64,000 nt of DNA from Cedecea neteri (lineage in GTDB: Bacteria; Pseudomonadota; Gammaproteobacteria; Enterobacterales; Enterobacteriaceae). The stretch covers positions 2,852,001 through 2,916,000 of the forward strand of contig NZ_CP009458.1 in NCBI RefSeq assembly GCF_000758305.1. Reading direction: 5' to 3'. Shown here piece after piece: positions 1-8,101 of this stretch (position 1 is the first letter of the stretch; each line of letters opens with the position of its first letter). A program made the position numbers and the translations under genes. Below the pieces are notes generated by a model. That model saw only the letters and a program-made list of their open reading frames with translations, was not told the origin of the DNA and made no database searches.

Positions 1-597
1 GATAGTCGCGCCAATCAGCGAGTTACCTTCTTTCACATACTGGGCGGCATCTTTGGTGGTGATATGCTCAAACACCACTTTCAGCTCAGGCAACTGGCGA
101 CGCAGCGGCTCCATGACGGTTTCAATAAAGCGCGCTTCACGATCGAAAATATCGATGTCAGCATGGGTGACTTCGCCGTGCACCAGCAGCGGCATGCCAA
201 TTTTTTGCATACGTTCAAGCACCGGCAGGATGGCCGCGGTGCTGGTTACGCCGTGAGCGGAGTTAGTCGTGGCGTTCGCCGGGTAAAGCTTGGCGGCGGT
301 AAATACGCCCTCATTGAACCCGCGTTCGACTTCGTTGGGATCCAGCGTGTCGGTCAGGTAGCAGGTCATCAGCGGTTCAAACTTTTGCCCGGCCGGGACG
401 GCATCGAGAATGCGCTGGCGATAAGCGATAGCGGCATCCACGCTGGTAACAGGAGGCACAAGATTGGGCATGACAATCGCACGGCCATAGGTCTGACTGG
501 TGTAAGGCACCACGGTTTTCAGCATCTCACCGTCACGAAGGTGGATATGCCAGTCATCTGGGCGGCGGATTTTTAATACCTGAGGTAATGCGGTCAT
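1..597 (-). CDS. pyrC: Dihydroorotase, N-terminal 199 residues (cut by window start)
   Basis: Dihydroorotase catalyses the reversible cyclisation of carbamoyl aspartate to dihydroorotate, the third step of pyrimidine synthesis, in the cytoplasm. The frame is read leftward from the ATG at 597 and has no stop before base 1. The start reads MTALPQVLKIRRPDDWHIHL, as in E. coli PyrC (348 residues), and includes the HxH zinc-binding pair of the amidohydrolase fold. Later segments such as the KLYPANATT stretch with the lysine that is carboxylated in this family are also present. About 150 C-terminal residues lie outside the window. An SD (GGAG) sits just before the start and is part of the leader hairpin described separately. 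Confidence 0.97.
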   Translation of the reverse strand, partial: MTALPQVLKIRRPDDWHIHLRDGEMLKTVVPYTSQTYGRAIVMPNLVPPVTSVDAAIAYRQRILDAVPAGQKFEPLMTCYLTDTLDPNEVERGFNEGVFTAAKLYPANATTNSAHGVTSTAAILPVLERMQKIGMPLLVHGEVTHADIDIFDREARFIETVMEPLRRQLPELKVVFEHITTKDAAQYVKEGNSLIGATI

Positions 598-601
598 CAA
601 T

Positions 602-656
602 GTGCTCCGGCGTGAGAGGGAAATCAGTCATCAAGGGCTGGTTTTATGCCGGGCAC
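602..656 (-). promoter_or_regulatory. pyrC leader hairpin that can hide the ribosome binding site
   Basis: On the minus strand GTGCCCGGC (656-648) can pair with GCCGGAGCAC (611-602) with one bulged A. The hairpin buries the GGAG of the pyrC ribosome binding site. In E. coli pyrC, CTP levels choose between start points in a CCGG stretch, and only the longer transcript folds this hairpin. The CCGG at 652-649 lies 7 bases past the -10, where the switch should occur, so the same control is inferred here. Confidence 0.8.
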
Positions 657-658
657 TA

Positions 659-687
659 AGGATAAGGGGAAACGTTATCGTTTGCAC
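659..687 (-). promoter_or_regulatory. pyrC promoter with PurR box
   Basis: On the minus strand the -10 is TATCCT (664-659). A 16-base PurR-type box, GTGCAAACGATAACGT (687-672), overlaps the -35 region. It agrees with the PurR consensus ANGCAANCGNTTNCNT at 10 of 12 fixed positions. E. coli pyrC is also repressed by PurR at its promoter. The -35 hexamer (GTGCAA) is weak. Confidence 0.75.
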
Positions 688-710
688 CCCTTATGTTGTA
701 CATGTTGCAC

Positions 711-743
711 AAAACCCTCAGAGCGCAGAAACGGCTCTGAGGG
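711..743 (-). terminator. Rho-independent terminator after yceB
   Basis: A perfect 10-bp stem (715-724 with 734-743, arms CCCTCAGAGC and GCTCTGAGGG) with a 9-base loop is followed on the minus strand by TTTT. It lies just past the yceB stop and separates yceB from the pyrC promoter. Confidence 0.85.
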
Positions 744-750
744 GGAGGGG

Positions 751-1311
751 CTATTCCGTTAACGGAATGATTATCTCACCGGGTTTGACTTCAATGCCTT
801 TGGCATATTTCTTCGCCAGCGACTCACCTGTGCTGCGATCTTCGCTCAGGATATAAGCAGGCTGTTGATTGAAGTAGCTGCGCAGGGACTGATTAAGATA
901 AGGGATCATGGTCTGCAGCACGGTCTGCATTTTTTGCGGTTCGACCTGAGCATCAACCACCTCCATTTCCTGCAGGTAGATGGCACCTTGCTCTTTATTG
1001 AACACCGGCAGCGCTTTCAGCTTGAGCTTCAGGATGGCCTTCTGGTTACCAAACAGCGACGTCATGTCGAGATTGGCATCACCGGTCAGGGTAATTTTAT
1101 TCGGCTCTTCCCGTCCAATCTGGCTGACTAAATGGGTTAACACTACATGGGCTTCAGCCACGCCGGGCAGGCCAATGTCCTTGGAGAAGTTATTGTGTTT
1201 TTCCAGCGATTGGTTGATTTCCTGTTCACTCACGCTGTACTGCGTTAACTGGTTGCATCCGGCGAGCAGGCCGCTGAGCATCAATGCTGCGGCAAAAACA
1301 ATCTTCTTCAT
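751..1311 (-). CDS. yceB: YceB family lipoprotein
   Basis: Putative outer-membrane lipoprotein of unknown molecular function, 186 residues, the same length as E. coli YceB. The ATG at 1311 gives a short signal peptide (MKKIVFAAALMLSG) and a lipobox LLAGC with the lipidated Cys at residue 19, so I prefer it to the in-frame start 60 bases upstream. The mature part contains the family stretches INQSLEKHNNFSKDIGLPG and EMEVVDAQVEP. In K-12 this gene is followed by grxB and then mdtH; here only about 100 bases separate it from mdtH. It reads in the same direction as pyrC and has its own terminator. Confidence 0.93.
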   Translation of the reverse strand: MKKIVFAAALMLSGLLAGCNQLTQYSVSEQEINQSLEKHNNFSKDIGLPGVAEAHVVLTHLVSQIGREEPNKITLTGDANLDMTSLFGNQKAILKLKLKALPVFNKEQGAIYLQEMEVVDAQVEPQKMQTVLQTMIPYLNQSLRSYFNQQPAYILSEDRSTGESLAKKYAKGIEVKPGEIIIPLTE

Positions 1312-1409
1312 AGGCTTCCTCAAAATAGCGGCTCCAATGCCGTGCCTTGTTTTATCAGCATAATGCGGCACGGCGGGAGCGGCTACCGGAAAAAGATGAT
1401 AAGAGAAAA

Positions 1410-2624
1410 TTATCCCTGACCGCCGGGCTCCAGCATCGTTGGCTCAACGGGTCTAAGGCTAAACTGCCACCACAGGGCTGCAAGGGTGATACAGCCGATG
1501 ATGCCGAGCATGGCCCAGGGTAATTCTGGCTGCTGCAGGGCTTTCCCTGCGTCAAACAGCCAGCCACCGCCGGTGTAACCTAGCGCGCCGCCCAGCGACA
1601 GGCCCAAACGACTGAATCCCATGTAGCTGCCGCGTGCTCGGGCATCCGCCAGCGAGGCGCTTAGTGTTTCCCGAGCGGGCTCAGCGATGATTGAGCCGAT
1701 GTAGAAGGTACAAATCAGGGCGAAAAGCTGCTGTAAGTTGGACGCCAGGCCAATAGGCATCAGGCTCACCGTCATCAGCACCAGACCTGCCATTAAGCGT
1801 TGCTCCAGGCGGAAGCGCTTTTCACTCCAGCGAGCGATAGGGTAGAGCAACGTCAGCGAAAGCGCGGCTTCAATGGCGTACATCCATTTTACCGCCGACG
1901 CGGTACCGGCAATATCATTGACCATCAGCGGCAGCATCAGCATGACCTGCACCGCCAGCATGTAATAGCCGGTTAGCGTCAGGACGTAGGTAATAAAGCG
2001 TTTATCACGGAACACGCGGCCCATGCCTTCGCGCATTGGGGTGCGAATAGTGGAAAGCTTATAGGCCGGCAGCAGCCAGGCGTTCAGCGCCGCGCAAAGG
2101 ACAAACATTACGGCGCCGACGGCACAGACCAGACGGAAGTCGTACTGCAACAGCCAACTGCCCAACAGAGCGCCGATCACCGCGCCGGCGCTGTCCTGCA
2201 TCATCAGGATTGAGAAGAAGCGGCCGCGGTGCTGAGGGCGAACCAGTTTGACGACCAACGCCGAGCGGGGCGGATCAAACAGCGTCCCGCCAATGGCGGA
2301 GAGCAGGCAGGAAAGCCAGAGCATCCAGGGTTCCGTGGCAATACCCATGGTGGCAAACCCTGCGGCGCGTAGCAGCATGCCGGTGACAATCATCGGTTTA
2401 GCGCCGAGTCTGTCGGCAATTGCGCCGCCGAAGACGCCCAGCCCCTGCTGGATAAATTGACGTAGGCCAAGAGCAATGCCGACCATCAAAGCGGCCCAGC
2501 CCAACTGGTCAACGAAGCGAATGGAAATCAAAGGGAAGACAACGAAAAAGCCCAATACCACTAACATGTTATCAAGCAGCAGGAAATATTTACCCAGGCT
2601 CCTTGCCTGCGCCACCCGCGACAT
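1410..2624 (-). CDS. mdtH: Multidrug efflux MFS transporter MdtH
   Basis: Twelve-helix inner-membrane drug:proton antiporter of the DHA1 type, 404 residues (E. coli MdtH 402). The ATG at 2624 follows a strong GGAGGGGAG SD and gives MSRVAQARSLGKYFLLLDNM as in E. coli, so the longer in-frame start 33 bases upstream is rejected. Visible features are the loop 2-3 motif GGAIADRLGAKP, the FDPPRSALVVKLVRP segment, and a C-terminal ARETLSASLADARARGSYMG region. K-12 MdtH is linked to norfloxacin and enoxacin resistance; the substrate here is inferred. It is transcribed away from rimJ. Confidence 0.95.
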   Translation of the reverse strand: MSRVAQARSLGKYFLLLDNMLVVLGFFVVFPLISIRFVDQLGWAALMVGIALGLRQFIQQGLGVFGGAIADRLGAKPMIVTGMLLRAAGFATMGIATEPWMLWLSCLLSAIGGTLFDPPRSALVVKLVRPQHRGRFFSILMMQDSAGAVIGALLGSWLLQYDFRLVCAVGAVMFVLCAALNAWLLPAYKLSTIRTPMREGMGRVFRDKRFITYVLTLTGYYMLAVQVMLMLPLMVNDIAGTASAVKWMYAIEAALSLTLLYPIARWSEKRFRLEQRLMAGLVLMTVSLMPIGLASNLQQLFALICTFYIGSIIAEPARETLSASLADARARGSYMGFSRLGLSLGGALGYTGGGWLFDAGKALQQPELPWAMLGIIGCITLAALWWQFSLRPVEPTMLEPGGQG

Positions 2625-2780
2625 CTCCCCTCCAGGGAACTTAATTAAACGCGACAAGTACTTATTCTCGCTTGCCGTCCGGGCTTTTAATACCTGATGC
2701 AGGACAATATTTTTTTATCGTGCAACGAGTTTGATTCAAGGCTTTCATCGAAAAAAGTGATGTTGCGTCATGTTGTTGTT

Positions 2781-2809
2781 TTCACACGGCGGGCAGGCGC
2801 AGGTATAGT
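2781..2809 (+). promoter_or_regulatory. Sigma-70 promoter for rimJ
   Basis: TTCACA (2781-2786), a 17-base spacer and TATAGT (2804-2809) lie 45 bases before the rimJ ATG. Ten of twelve hexamer bases match the consensus. No other promoter-like pair as good is visible in the mdtH-rimJ gap (2625-2853). Confidence 0.7.
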
Positions 2810-2853
2810 AACAAGATGAGCCCCGTCAACCGGGATGAAGGAGTGGGATAAAC

Positions 2854-3444
2854 ATGTTTGGCTACCGCAGTAACGCACCTAAAGTTCGCCTGGTGACTGA
2901 CCGACTGGTGGTGCGTCTGGTTCATGAGCGAGATGCCTGGCGTATGGCAGATTACTACACCGAAAATCGTCAATTCCTGAAACCCTGGGAACCCATTCGG
3001 GATGAGAGCTACTGCTATCCTTCGGGCTGGCAGGCAAGGCTGGGTATGATAAGTGAAATGCACAAGCAGGGAAGCGCCTACTATTTTGCGCTGCTCGACC
3101 CGGAAGAAAAAGAGGTCATCGGTGTGGCTAACTTTTCCAACGTCGTGCGCGGCTCGTTCCATGCCTGCTATCTCGGTTACTCCATCGCTGAAAAATGGCA
3201 GGGGCAGGGGTTGATGTACGAGGCGCTGATCAGCGCCATTCGCTATATGCAACGTAGCCAGAATGTCCATCGTATTATGGCCAACTACATGCCGCATAAT
3301 CAGCGCAGCGGCGATTTGCTAGCGCGTCTGGGCTTCGAAAAAGAGGGCTACGCAAAGGATTATTTGCTGATTGATGGCGTATGGCGGGATCATGTTCTCA
3401 CCGCGCTGGTCAATCAAGACTGGACCCCAGGTCGTGGAGTTTAA
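2854..3444 (+). CDS. rimJ: [Ribosomal protein S5]-alanine N-acetyltransferase RimJ
   Basis: GNAT-fold enzyme that acetylates the N-terminal alanine of ribosomal protein S5 using acetyl-CoA, in the cytoplasm. It has 196 residues (E. coli 194) and begins MFGYRSNAPKVRLVTDRLVV. The acetyl-CoA binding region is the GYSIAEKWQGQGLMYEA stretch around residues 109-125, followed by RIMANYMPHNQRSGDLLARL typical of RimJ/RimL. The ATG has an AAGGAG SD. yceH starts 3 bases after its stop, so rimJ, yceH and mviM form a tight co-directional set as in K-12. Confidence 0.96.
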   Translation: MFGYRSNAPKVRLVTDRLVVRLVHERDAWRMADYYTENRQFLKPWEPIRDESYCYPSGWQARLGMISEMHKQGSAYYFALLDPEEKEVIGVANFSNVVRGSFHACYLGYSIAEKWQGQGLMYEALISAIRYMQRSQNVHRIMANYMPHNQRSGDLLARLGFEKEGYAKDYLLIDGVWRDHVLTALVNQDWTPGRGV

Positions 3445-3447
3445 AAG

Positions 3448-4095
3448 ATGAAATATCAGTTAACGGCGATTGAAGCCCGCGTTATCGGCAGCTTGCTGGA
3501 AAAACAGCTCACTACGCCAGAACAATATCCGATGTCCGTCAACGGCGTGGTCACCGCCTGTAATCAGAAAACAAACCGTGAACCGGTGATGGATCTGAAA
3601 GAGCATGAAGTCCAGGACACGCTGGACGGGCTGGTAAAAGGGCATTATTTGCGAACCGTCAGCGGGTTTGGCAACCGAGTGACAAAATACGAGCAGCGTT
3701 TTTGCAACTCAGAGTTTGGCAATTTAAAGCTAACGCCAGCGGAAATTGCGGTGGTCACAACTTTGCTGCTGCGTGGAGCACAAACGCCAGGTGAGCTGCG
3801 CAGCCGTGCCGGAAGAATGTTTGAGTTCACCGATATGGCGCAGGTAGAAGCGACGCTGGAAGAGCTGGCCGGCCGTGAAGACGGGCCGTTTGTCGCGCGT
3901 CTGCCGCGAGAGCCGGGTAAACGCGAAAGCCGCTATATGCATCTTTTTAGCGGTGAGGTTGAGGCGCAGATGGCCCAGGAGCAAAGTGCCAGCCCGGTTG
4001 CAGACGATCTCAGCGTGCGAGTGGGCGCGCTGGAGGCTGAAGTCGCCGAACTAAAACAGCGCCTGGATTCCTTGTTGGCACATTTGGGAGATTAA
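3448..4095 (+). CDS. yceH: YceH family protein (DUF480)
   Basis: Protein of unknown function, 215 residues as in E. coli YceH. It contains two winged-helix-like halves typical of DUF480, with the segments YPMSVNGVVTACNQKTNR (about residues 27-44) and LLLRGAQTPGELRSRAGRMF (about 108-127). The C-terminal 40 residues form an acidic coiled-coil-like tail (VRVGALEAEVAELKQRLDSL). mviM starts 2 bases after the stop, which suggests translational coupling. The fold suggests nucleic-acid binding, but no function is established that I can support. Confidence 0.93.
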   Translation: MKYQLTAIEARVIGSLLEKQLTTPEQYPMSVNGVVTACNQKTNREPVMDLKEHEVQDTLDGLVKGHYLRTVSGFGNRVTKYEQRFCNSEFGNLKLTPAEIAVVTTLLLRGAQTPGELRSRAGRMFEFTDMAQVEATLEELAGREDGPFVARLPREPGKRESRYMHLFSGEVEAQMAQEQSASPVADDLSVRVGALEAEVAELKQRLDSLLAHLGD

Positions 4096-4097
4096 GG

Positions 4098-5021
4098 ATG
4101 ACAAAATTACGTATTGGCGTGGTGGGGCTGGGCGGGATCGCGCAGAAAGCCTGGCTTCCGGTTCTGGGCGCATCCGGCGACTGGTCGCTGGTGGGCGCAT
4201 TTTCACCGACCAAAGAGAAAGCGCTGCCGGTGTGCGAAACCTGGCGCATGCCGTATATCGATTCGCTCAGCAATCTGGCGGCACAGTGCGACGCTGTTTT
4301 TGTACACAGCGCCACCAGTTCCCACTACGCGGTGGTGAATGAGCTACTCAACGCCGGCGTTAGCGTCTGCGTGGATAAGCCGCTGGCGGAAAACCTGGCT
4401 GACGCCGAAAAGCTGGTAGAGCTTGCCGAGCGCAAAAAACGCACCCTGATGGTGGGCTTTAACCGCCGCTTTGCCCCGCGCTATCAGCAGCTAAAGGCAA
4501 AGTTGTCTGCCGGGGCATCCTTGCGGATGGACAAACATCGCAGCGACAGCGTTGGCCCGGGCGATCTGCGCTTCACGCTGCTTGATGACTATCTTCACGT
4601 CGTGGATACCGCACTCTGGCTTGGCGGCGGTAGCGCTCAGTTGCAAAGCGGGACGTTGCAAACCAACGAGTCAGGGCAAATGCTGTATGCCGAACACCAT
4701 TTCAGCCAGGGTAACCTGAGCGTGACGACCAGTATGCATCGCCGTGCCGGAAGCCAGCGAGAGTGGGTACAGGCGGTAACCGACGGCGGGCTGTATGAAG
4801 TGACGGACATGCGTCAGTGGCGCGAAGAATGCGGCGCGGGCGTGGTTGAACAGCCGATCCCTGGCTGGCAGACTACGCTGGAACAACGCGGCTTTGCGGG
4901 GTGCGCGCGCCACTTTATCGACTGCGTGGCAAACCAGACTGTGCCGGAAACCTCCGGCGAGCAGGCGCTGCTGGCGCAGCGTGTCGTCGAGAAGCTCTGG
5001 CGCGAGGCAATTAGCGAATAA
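4098..5021 (+). CDS. mviM: Gfo/Idh/MocA family oxidoreductase MviM
   Basis: Predicted NAD(P)-dependent oxidoreductase, 307 residues as in E. coli MviM. The N-terminal Rossmann fold shows GVVGLGGIAQKAWLP (residues 7-21), then the family signature CVDKPLAENLADAE with the EKP-type lysine near residue 94, and MVGFNRRFAPRY. The substrate is unknown. The gene lies between yceH and murJ and the name comes from the old mouse-virulence label. A 13-bp inverted repeat follows its stop. A second Gfo/Idh protein occurs at 44109-45128, but the two are clearly different sequences. Confidence 0.94.
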   Translation: MTKLRIGVVGLGGIAQKAWLPVLGASGDWSLVGAFSPTKEKALPVCETWRMPYIDSLSNLAAQCDAVFVHSATSSHYAVVNELLNAGVSVCVDKPLAENLADAEKLVELAERKKRTLMVGFNRRFAPRYQQLKAKLSAGASLRMDKHRSDSVGPGDLRFTLLDDYLHVVDTALWLGGGSAQLQSGTLQTNESGQMLYAEHHFSQGNLSVTTSMHRRAGSQREWVQAVTDGGLYEVTDMRQWREECGAGVVEQPIPGWQTTLEQRGFAGCARHFIDCVANQTVPETSGEQALLAQRVVEKLWREAISE

Positions 5022-5086
5022 GCTGTAACATATCGCGGTAGCAATTCAGCGCCGTATCGGTAGACTATGCCGACTTGTCATCATCC

Positions 5087-5113
5087 ATGAACGCCTGCAT
5101 TGCAGGCGTTCAT
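5087..5113 (+). terminator. Inverted repeat between mviM and murJ, possible terminator
   Basis: A perfect 13-bp inverted repeat (5087-5099 and 5101-5113, arms ATGAACGCCTGCA and TGCAGGCGTTCAT) around a single T. The following bases, GTTTGTGG, are only weakly T-rich, so termination may be partial and some transcripts could continue into murJ, which starts 21 bases later. Confidence 0.5.
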
Positions 5114-5134
5114 GTTTGTGGAATAACAGAATAA

Positions 5135-6670
5135 ATGAACCTATTAAAATCGCTGGCGGCCGTCAGCTCGATGACCATGTTTTCACGCGTGCTTGGCTTT
5201 GCGCGCGACGCCATTGTGGCAAGGGTATTTGGGGCCGGGATGGCGACGGACGCCTTCTTTGTTGCTTTTAAATTGCCAAATCTGCTGCGCCGAATTTTTG
5301 CCGAAGGCGCGTTCTCGCAGGCGTTTGTGCCGATTCTGGCCGAATACAAAAGTAAGCAGGGCGAAGATGCCACTCGCGTTTTTATCTCTTACGTTTCAGG
5401 GCTGCTGACGCTTGCGCTGGCGCTGGTTACCGTCTTAGGGATGCTTGCAGCCCCGTGGGTGATTTTGGTTACCGCACCAGGCTTTGCCGACACGGCAGAT
5501 AAATTTGCGCTAACGTCGAGCCTGCTGCGCATTACCTTCCCGTACATTTTGCTGATCTCACTGGCGTCGCTGGTGGGGGCGATTCTCAACACCTGGAACC
5601 GCTTCTCCGTACCGGCGTTCGCCCCAACGTTTCTGAATCTCAGCATGATTGGCTTTGCGCTGTTTGCCGCCCCGCACTTTAATCCGCCGATTCTGGCTCT
5701 GGCCTGGGCGGTGACGGTGGGGGGCGTATTACAGCTGGCCTATCAACTGCCGCACCTGAAGAAAATTGGCATGTTGGTGCTGCCGCGTATCAGCTTTAAG
5801 GATGCGGGAGCAATGCGGGTTATCAAGCAGATGGGGCCGGCGATCCTCGGCGTTTCCGTCAGCCAGATTTCACTGATCATCAACACTATCTTTGCATCGT
5901 TCCTGGTATCAGGCTCGGTTTCCTGGATGTATTATGCCGACCGCCTGATGGAGTTTCCGTCCGGGGTGTTAGGCGTGGCCTTAGGCACTATCTTGCTGCC
6001 GTCGCTGGCGAAGAGTTTTGCCACCGGCAACCACGATGAATATTCCCGCCTGATGGACTGGGGGCTGCGTCTTTGCTTCCTGCTGGCGCTCCCAAGCGCA
6101 GTAGCGTTGGGGATTCTGGCCAAACCTCTGACTGTCTCTTTGTTCCAGTACGGCAAGTTCTCCGCTTTCGATGCCCTGATGACCCAGCGGGCGCTGGTGG
6201 CGTATTCGGTCGGTCTGATGGGGCTTATCGTGGTCAAGGTGCTGGCACCAGGCTTCTACTCCCGGCAGGACATTAAAACCCCGGTTAAAATAGCCATTGT
6301 GACGCTGATTTTGACCCAGCTAATGAACCTCGCGTTTATTGGCCCGCTGAAACATGCGGGGCTTTCTCTGTCGATTGGTTTGGGGGCCTGTATTAACGCC
6401 TCGCTGCTTTACTGGCAGCTGCGCAAGCAGGATATTTTCCAGCCGCAGGCGGGGTGGACGGCATTTCTGTTGCGCCTGGTTGCTGCCGTGCTGGTGATGT
6501 CCGCGGTACTGATTGGGATGATGTACGTTATGCCTGCTTGGGATCTGGGCAATATGCCTTATCGCCTGTTGCGGCTGATGGCGGTGGTGGTGGCCGGCGT
6601 CGTCGCTTATTTTGCGACGCTGCTGTTGTTGGGCTTCAGGCTGAAAGATTTTGCCCGCCGCACGGTTTGA
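5135..6670 (+). CDS. murJ: Lipid II flippase MurJ
   Basis: Inner-membrane flippase that moves the peptidoglycan precursor lipid II to the periplasmic face; essential in E. coli (formerly mviN). It has 511 residues, the usual length, with about 14 hydrophobic helices and the MOP-superfamily fold. The start MNLLKSLAAVSSMTMFSRVL matches the family. Visible conserved parts are GFARDAIVARVFGAG with the central-cavity Arg, DAFFVAFKLPNLLRRIFAEG, and PAILGVSVSQISLIINTIFAS. It is followed by a cold-shock-domain gene in the same direction after 77 bases, a neighbour not present in K-12. Confidence 0.97.
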   Translation: MNLLKSLAAVSSMTMFSRVLGFARDAIVARVFGAGMATDAFFVAFKLPNLLRRIFAEGAFSQAFVPILAEYKSKQGEDATRVFISYVSGLLTLALALVTVLGMLAAPWVILVTAPGFADTADKFALTSSLLRITFPYILLISLASLVGAILNTWNRFSVPAFAPTFLNLSMIGFALFAAPHFNPPILALAWAVTVGGVLQLAYQLPHLKKIGMLVLPRISFKDAGAMRVIKQMGPAILGVSVSQISLIINTIFASFLVSGSVSWMYYADRLMEFPSGVLGVALGTILLPSLAKSFATGNHDEYSRLMDWGLRLCFLLALPSAVALGILAKPLTVSLFQYGKFSAFDALMTQRALVAYSVGLMGLIVVKVLAPGFYSRQDIKTPVKIAIVTLILTQLMNLAFIGPLKHAGLSLSIGLGACINASLLYWQLRKQDIFQPQAGWTAFLLRLVAAVLVMSAVLIGMMYVMPAWDLGNMPYRLLRLMAVVVAGVVAYFATLLLLGFRLKDFARRTV

Positions 6671-6747
6671 TTTTTGCTGGGTGGATGACGGTTTCGTCAC
6701 GCCACCCTATTCTTTATATGTTGAAAGGTTAATTAGGTGACAGAGCG

Positions 6748-7230
6748 ATGAGAGGAATAATCACAACCTGGTTCGAAGACAAGGGCTTCGGATTTATCAA
6801 AGATGAAAACGGTGAAAACCGTTATTTCCATGTGATTAAAGTCGCCAACCCGGAGCTTATCAAAAAGGACGCGTCGGTGACCTTCGAACCGGGTACCAAT
6901 AATAAAGGGCTGTCGGCGTTTGCCGTGAAAGTGGAACCCGAGAGCAAGCATCTGTTTATTGCGGGCGAGCGGCTGAAAATCACCTCGATCAAATCTTTCG
7001 TGGTGTACAGCGAAGAAGAGCCCGCGGACGGGAAAATTGATAAAGAAAATGCGGTGCTGTCTGTTGGCCTGCTGATGAACAGCATTCGCCCGAAGGCAGA
7101 GAAAAAAGAAGGGGAAATGCGGACGGTGAAAAAACTGGCCGTGACCACGTTCCAGGGCGAAACGCACCTCTTCTCAGAAGATGAGATTGATATTGAGGCG
7201 ACGGTAAAAGTCCTGAAATCACTGAAATAA
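6748..7230 (+). CDS. Cold-shock-domain protein with an unrecognised C-terminal domain
   Basis: A 160-residue protein. Residues 1 to about 65 form a cold-shock (OB) domain: MRGIITTWFEDKGFGFIKDE carries the RNP1-like KGFGFI, and NRYFHV is the RNP2-like strand. The remaining 95 residues (from about KHLFIAGERLKI) are charged and soluble, and I do not recognise them. Single-strand RNA or DNA binding is inferred from the first domain only. K-12 has no gene here; murJ is directly followed by flgN on the other strand. It converges with flgN and shares a two-way terminator with it. Base composition resembles the neighbours. Confidence 0.8.
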   Translation: MRGIITTWFEDKGFGFIKDENGENRYFHVIKVANPELIKKDASVTFEPGTNNKGLSAFAVKVEPESKHLFIAGERLKITSIKSFVVYSEEEPADGKIDKENAVLSVGLLMNSIRPKAEKKEGEMRTVKKLAVTTFQGETHLFSEDEIDIEATVKVLKSLK

Positions 7231-7232
7231 GC

Positions 7233-7270
7233 AAACGGCTGGTCAAGGAGAGTGTTGGCCAGCCGTTTTC
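7233..7270. terminator. Two-way terminator between the cold-shock-domain gene and flgN
   Basis: A 14-bp stem with one G-T pair (7233-7246 with 7255-7268) and an 8-base loop. AAA precedes it and TTTT closes its 3' side, so it can act for both convergent genes. Confidence 0.8.
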
Positions 7271-7284
7271 ATTGGCGAGGAAAA

Positions 7285-7710
7285 TCAGATGGTGATTTTT
7301 TTTCCGCCGCGATTGCCCTGCGACGTTGCCTGCCCGTCGGCACCATAGAAGTCCGGTGCCTGATGCGGTTTTAATACGGCAATAGCCTGCTCATTGCGCG
7401 TCATTTGGTCTTCCAGTAACCAACCGTTGTGCTGGTTAATGTCCCGCAGGTGCAGGGTTTTTTGCGTAATCGTCTGCCAGCGCTGGCTAATGTCCAGGCT
7501 GGTAACCGCCCCGGCGTTTTGTTCCGCGCGACGCTGCTGCTCCAGGTAATCCAGCGTAGCCAGCAGCGAGCTTTTATCTTCAGTTATACGTTGCAGCGCG
7601 TTACTGTTTATCTGGCCTGCAGAAAGCTGCAGCTGTTCAGCGTCCATCACCTCTTTCAGTGAATTCAGCACTGCGGTCATTTGGTCCAGCACTTCTAACA
7701 GACGACTCAC
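7285..7710 (-). CDS. flgN: Flagellar chaperone FlgN
   Basis: Cytoplasmic export chaperone for the hook-filament junction proteins FlgK and FlgL, both encoded in this window. It has 141 residues (E. coli 138). The protein is largely helical and coiled-coil-like, with EVLDQMTAVLNSLKEVMDAE at the start and the family segment QHNGWLLEDQMTRN near residue 95. The C-terminus RGGKKITI matches the enterobacterial family. It starts 2 bases after the flgM stop and is probably co-transcribed with flgM from the sigma-28 promoter at 8069-8095. Confidence 0.95.
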   Translation of the reverse strand: MSRLLEVLDQMTAVLNSLKEVMDAEQLQLSAGQINSNALQRITEDKSSLLATLDYLEQQRRAEQNAGAVTSLDISQRWQTITQKTLHLRDINQHNGWLLEDQMTRNEQAIAVLKPHQAPDFYGADGQATSQGNRGGKKITI

Positions 7711-7712
7711 CG

Positions 7713-8006
7713 TTATTTACTCGACAAATAGCTTTGGGCTTCCTGGATCAGCGCGTCGGCGATTTTGCCGGTATCCATCTTCAGGTCGCCGTTACGAATC
7801 GCCGTCTTCAGCGCTTCAACGCGTTCCATGTTGATATCGCCGGTGCCTGGCTGCATCAGTTTGGCCTGCGCATCGCTCAACTTTACGCTGGTGCTGTTGG
7901 CGGTGGTGGATTTTTCAAGACGGCTTTTCAGCGTCTGTGGATCGCTGGTTTCACGTGGTTGTACGGTGCTTACCGGTTTCAGTGGCGACGTGCGATCAAT
8001 GCTCAT
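7713..8006 (-). CDS. flgM: Anti-sigma-28 factor FlgM
   Basis: Binds and inhibits sigma-28 (FliA) until the hook-basal body is complete, then is exported through the flagellar secretion channel. It has 97 residues, the same as in E. coli, beginning MSIDRTSPLKPVSTVQPRET. The sigma-binding C-terminal half contains the conserved LSDAQAKLMQPGTGDINMER and VEALKTAIRNGDLKMDTGKIADAL. A sigma-28 promoter lies upstream, giving the usual autoregulatory loop, and flgA lies further upstream on the same strand. Confidence 0.97.
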   Translation of the reverse strand: MSIDRTSPLKPVSTVQPRETSDPQTLKSRLEKSTTANSTSVKLSDAQAKLMQPGTGDINMERVEALKTAIRNGDLKMDTGKIADALIQEAQSYLSSK

Positions 8007-8068
8007 TGTTCTCTCCTCATCGAGGGGCTCGCGGCGTAAGAGCCAGTCAGTATCATTTGTTGATAGTA

Positions 8069-8095
8069 CTATCGGCAGTCGCCGCGGAATCTTTA
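8069..8095 (-). promoter_or_regulatory. Sigma-28 (class 3) promoter of flgM-flgN
   Basis: On the minus strand TAAAGATT (8095-8088), 11 bases, then GCCGATAG (8076-8069). The sigma-28 consensus is TAAAGTTT-N11-GCCGATAA, so each box differs at one base and the spacing is exact. It lies 62 bases before the flgM ATG. Confidence 0.92.
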
Positions 8096-8101
8096 AAAAG
8101 A

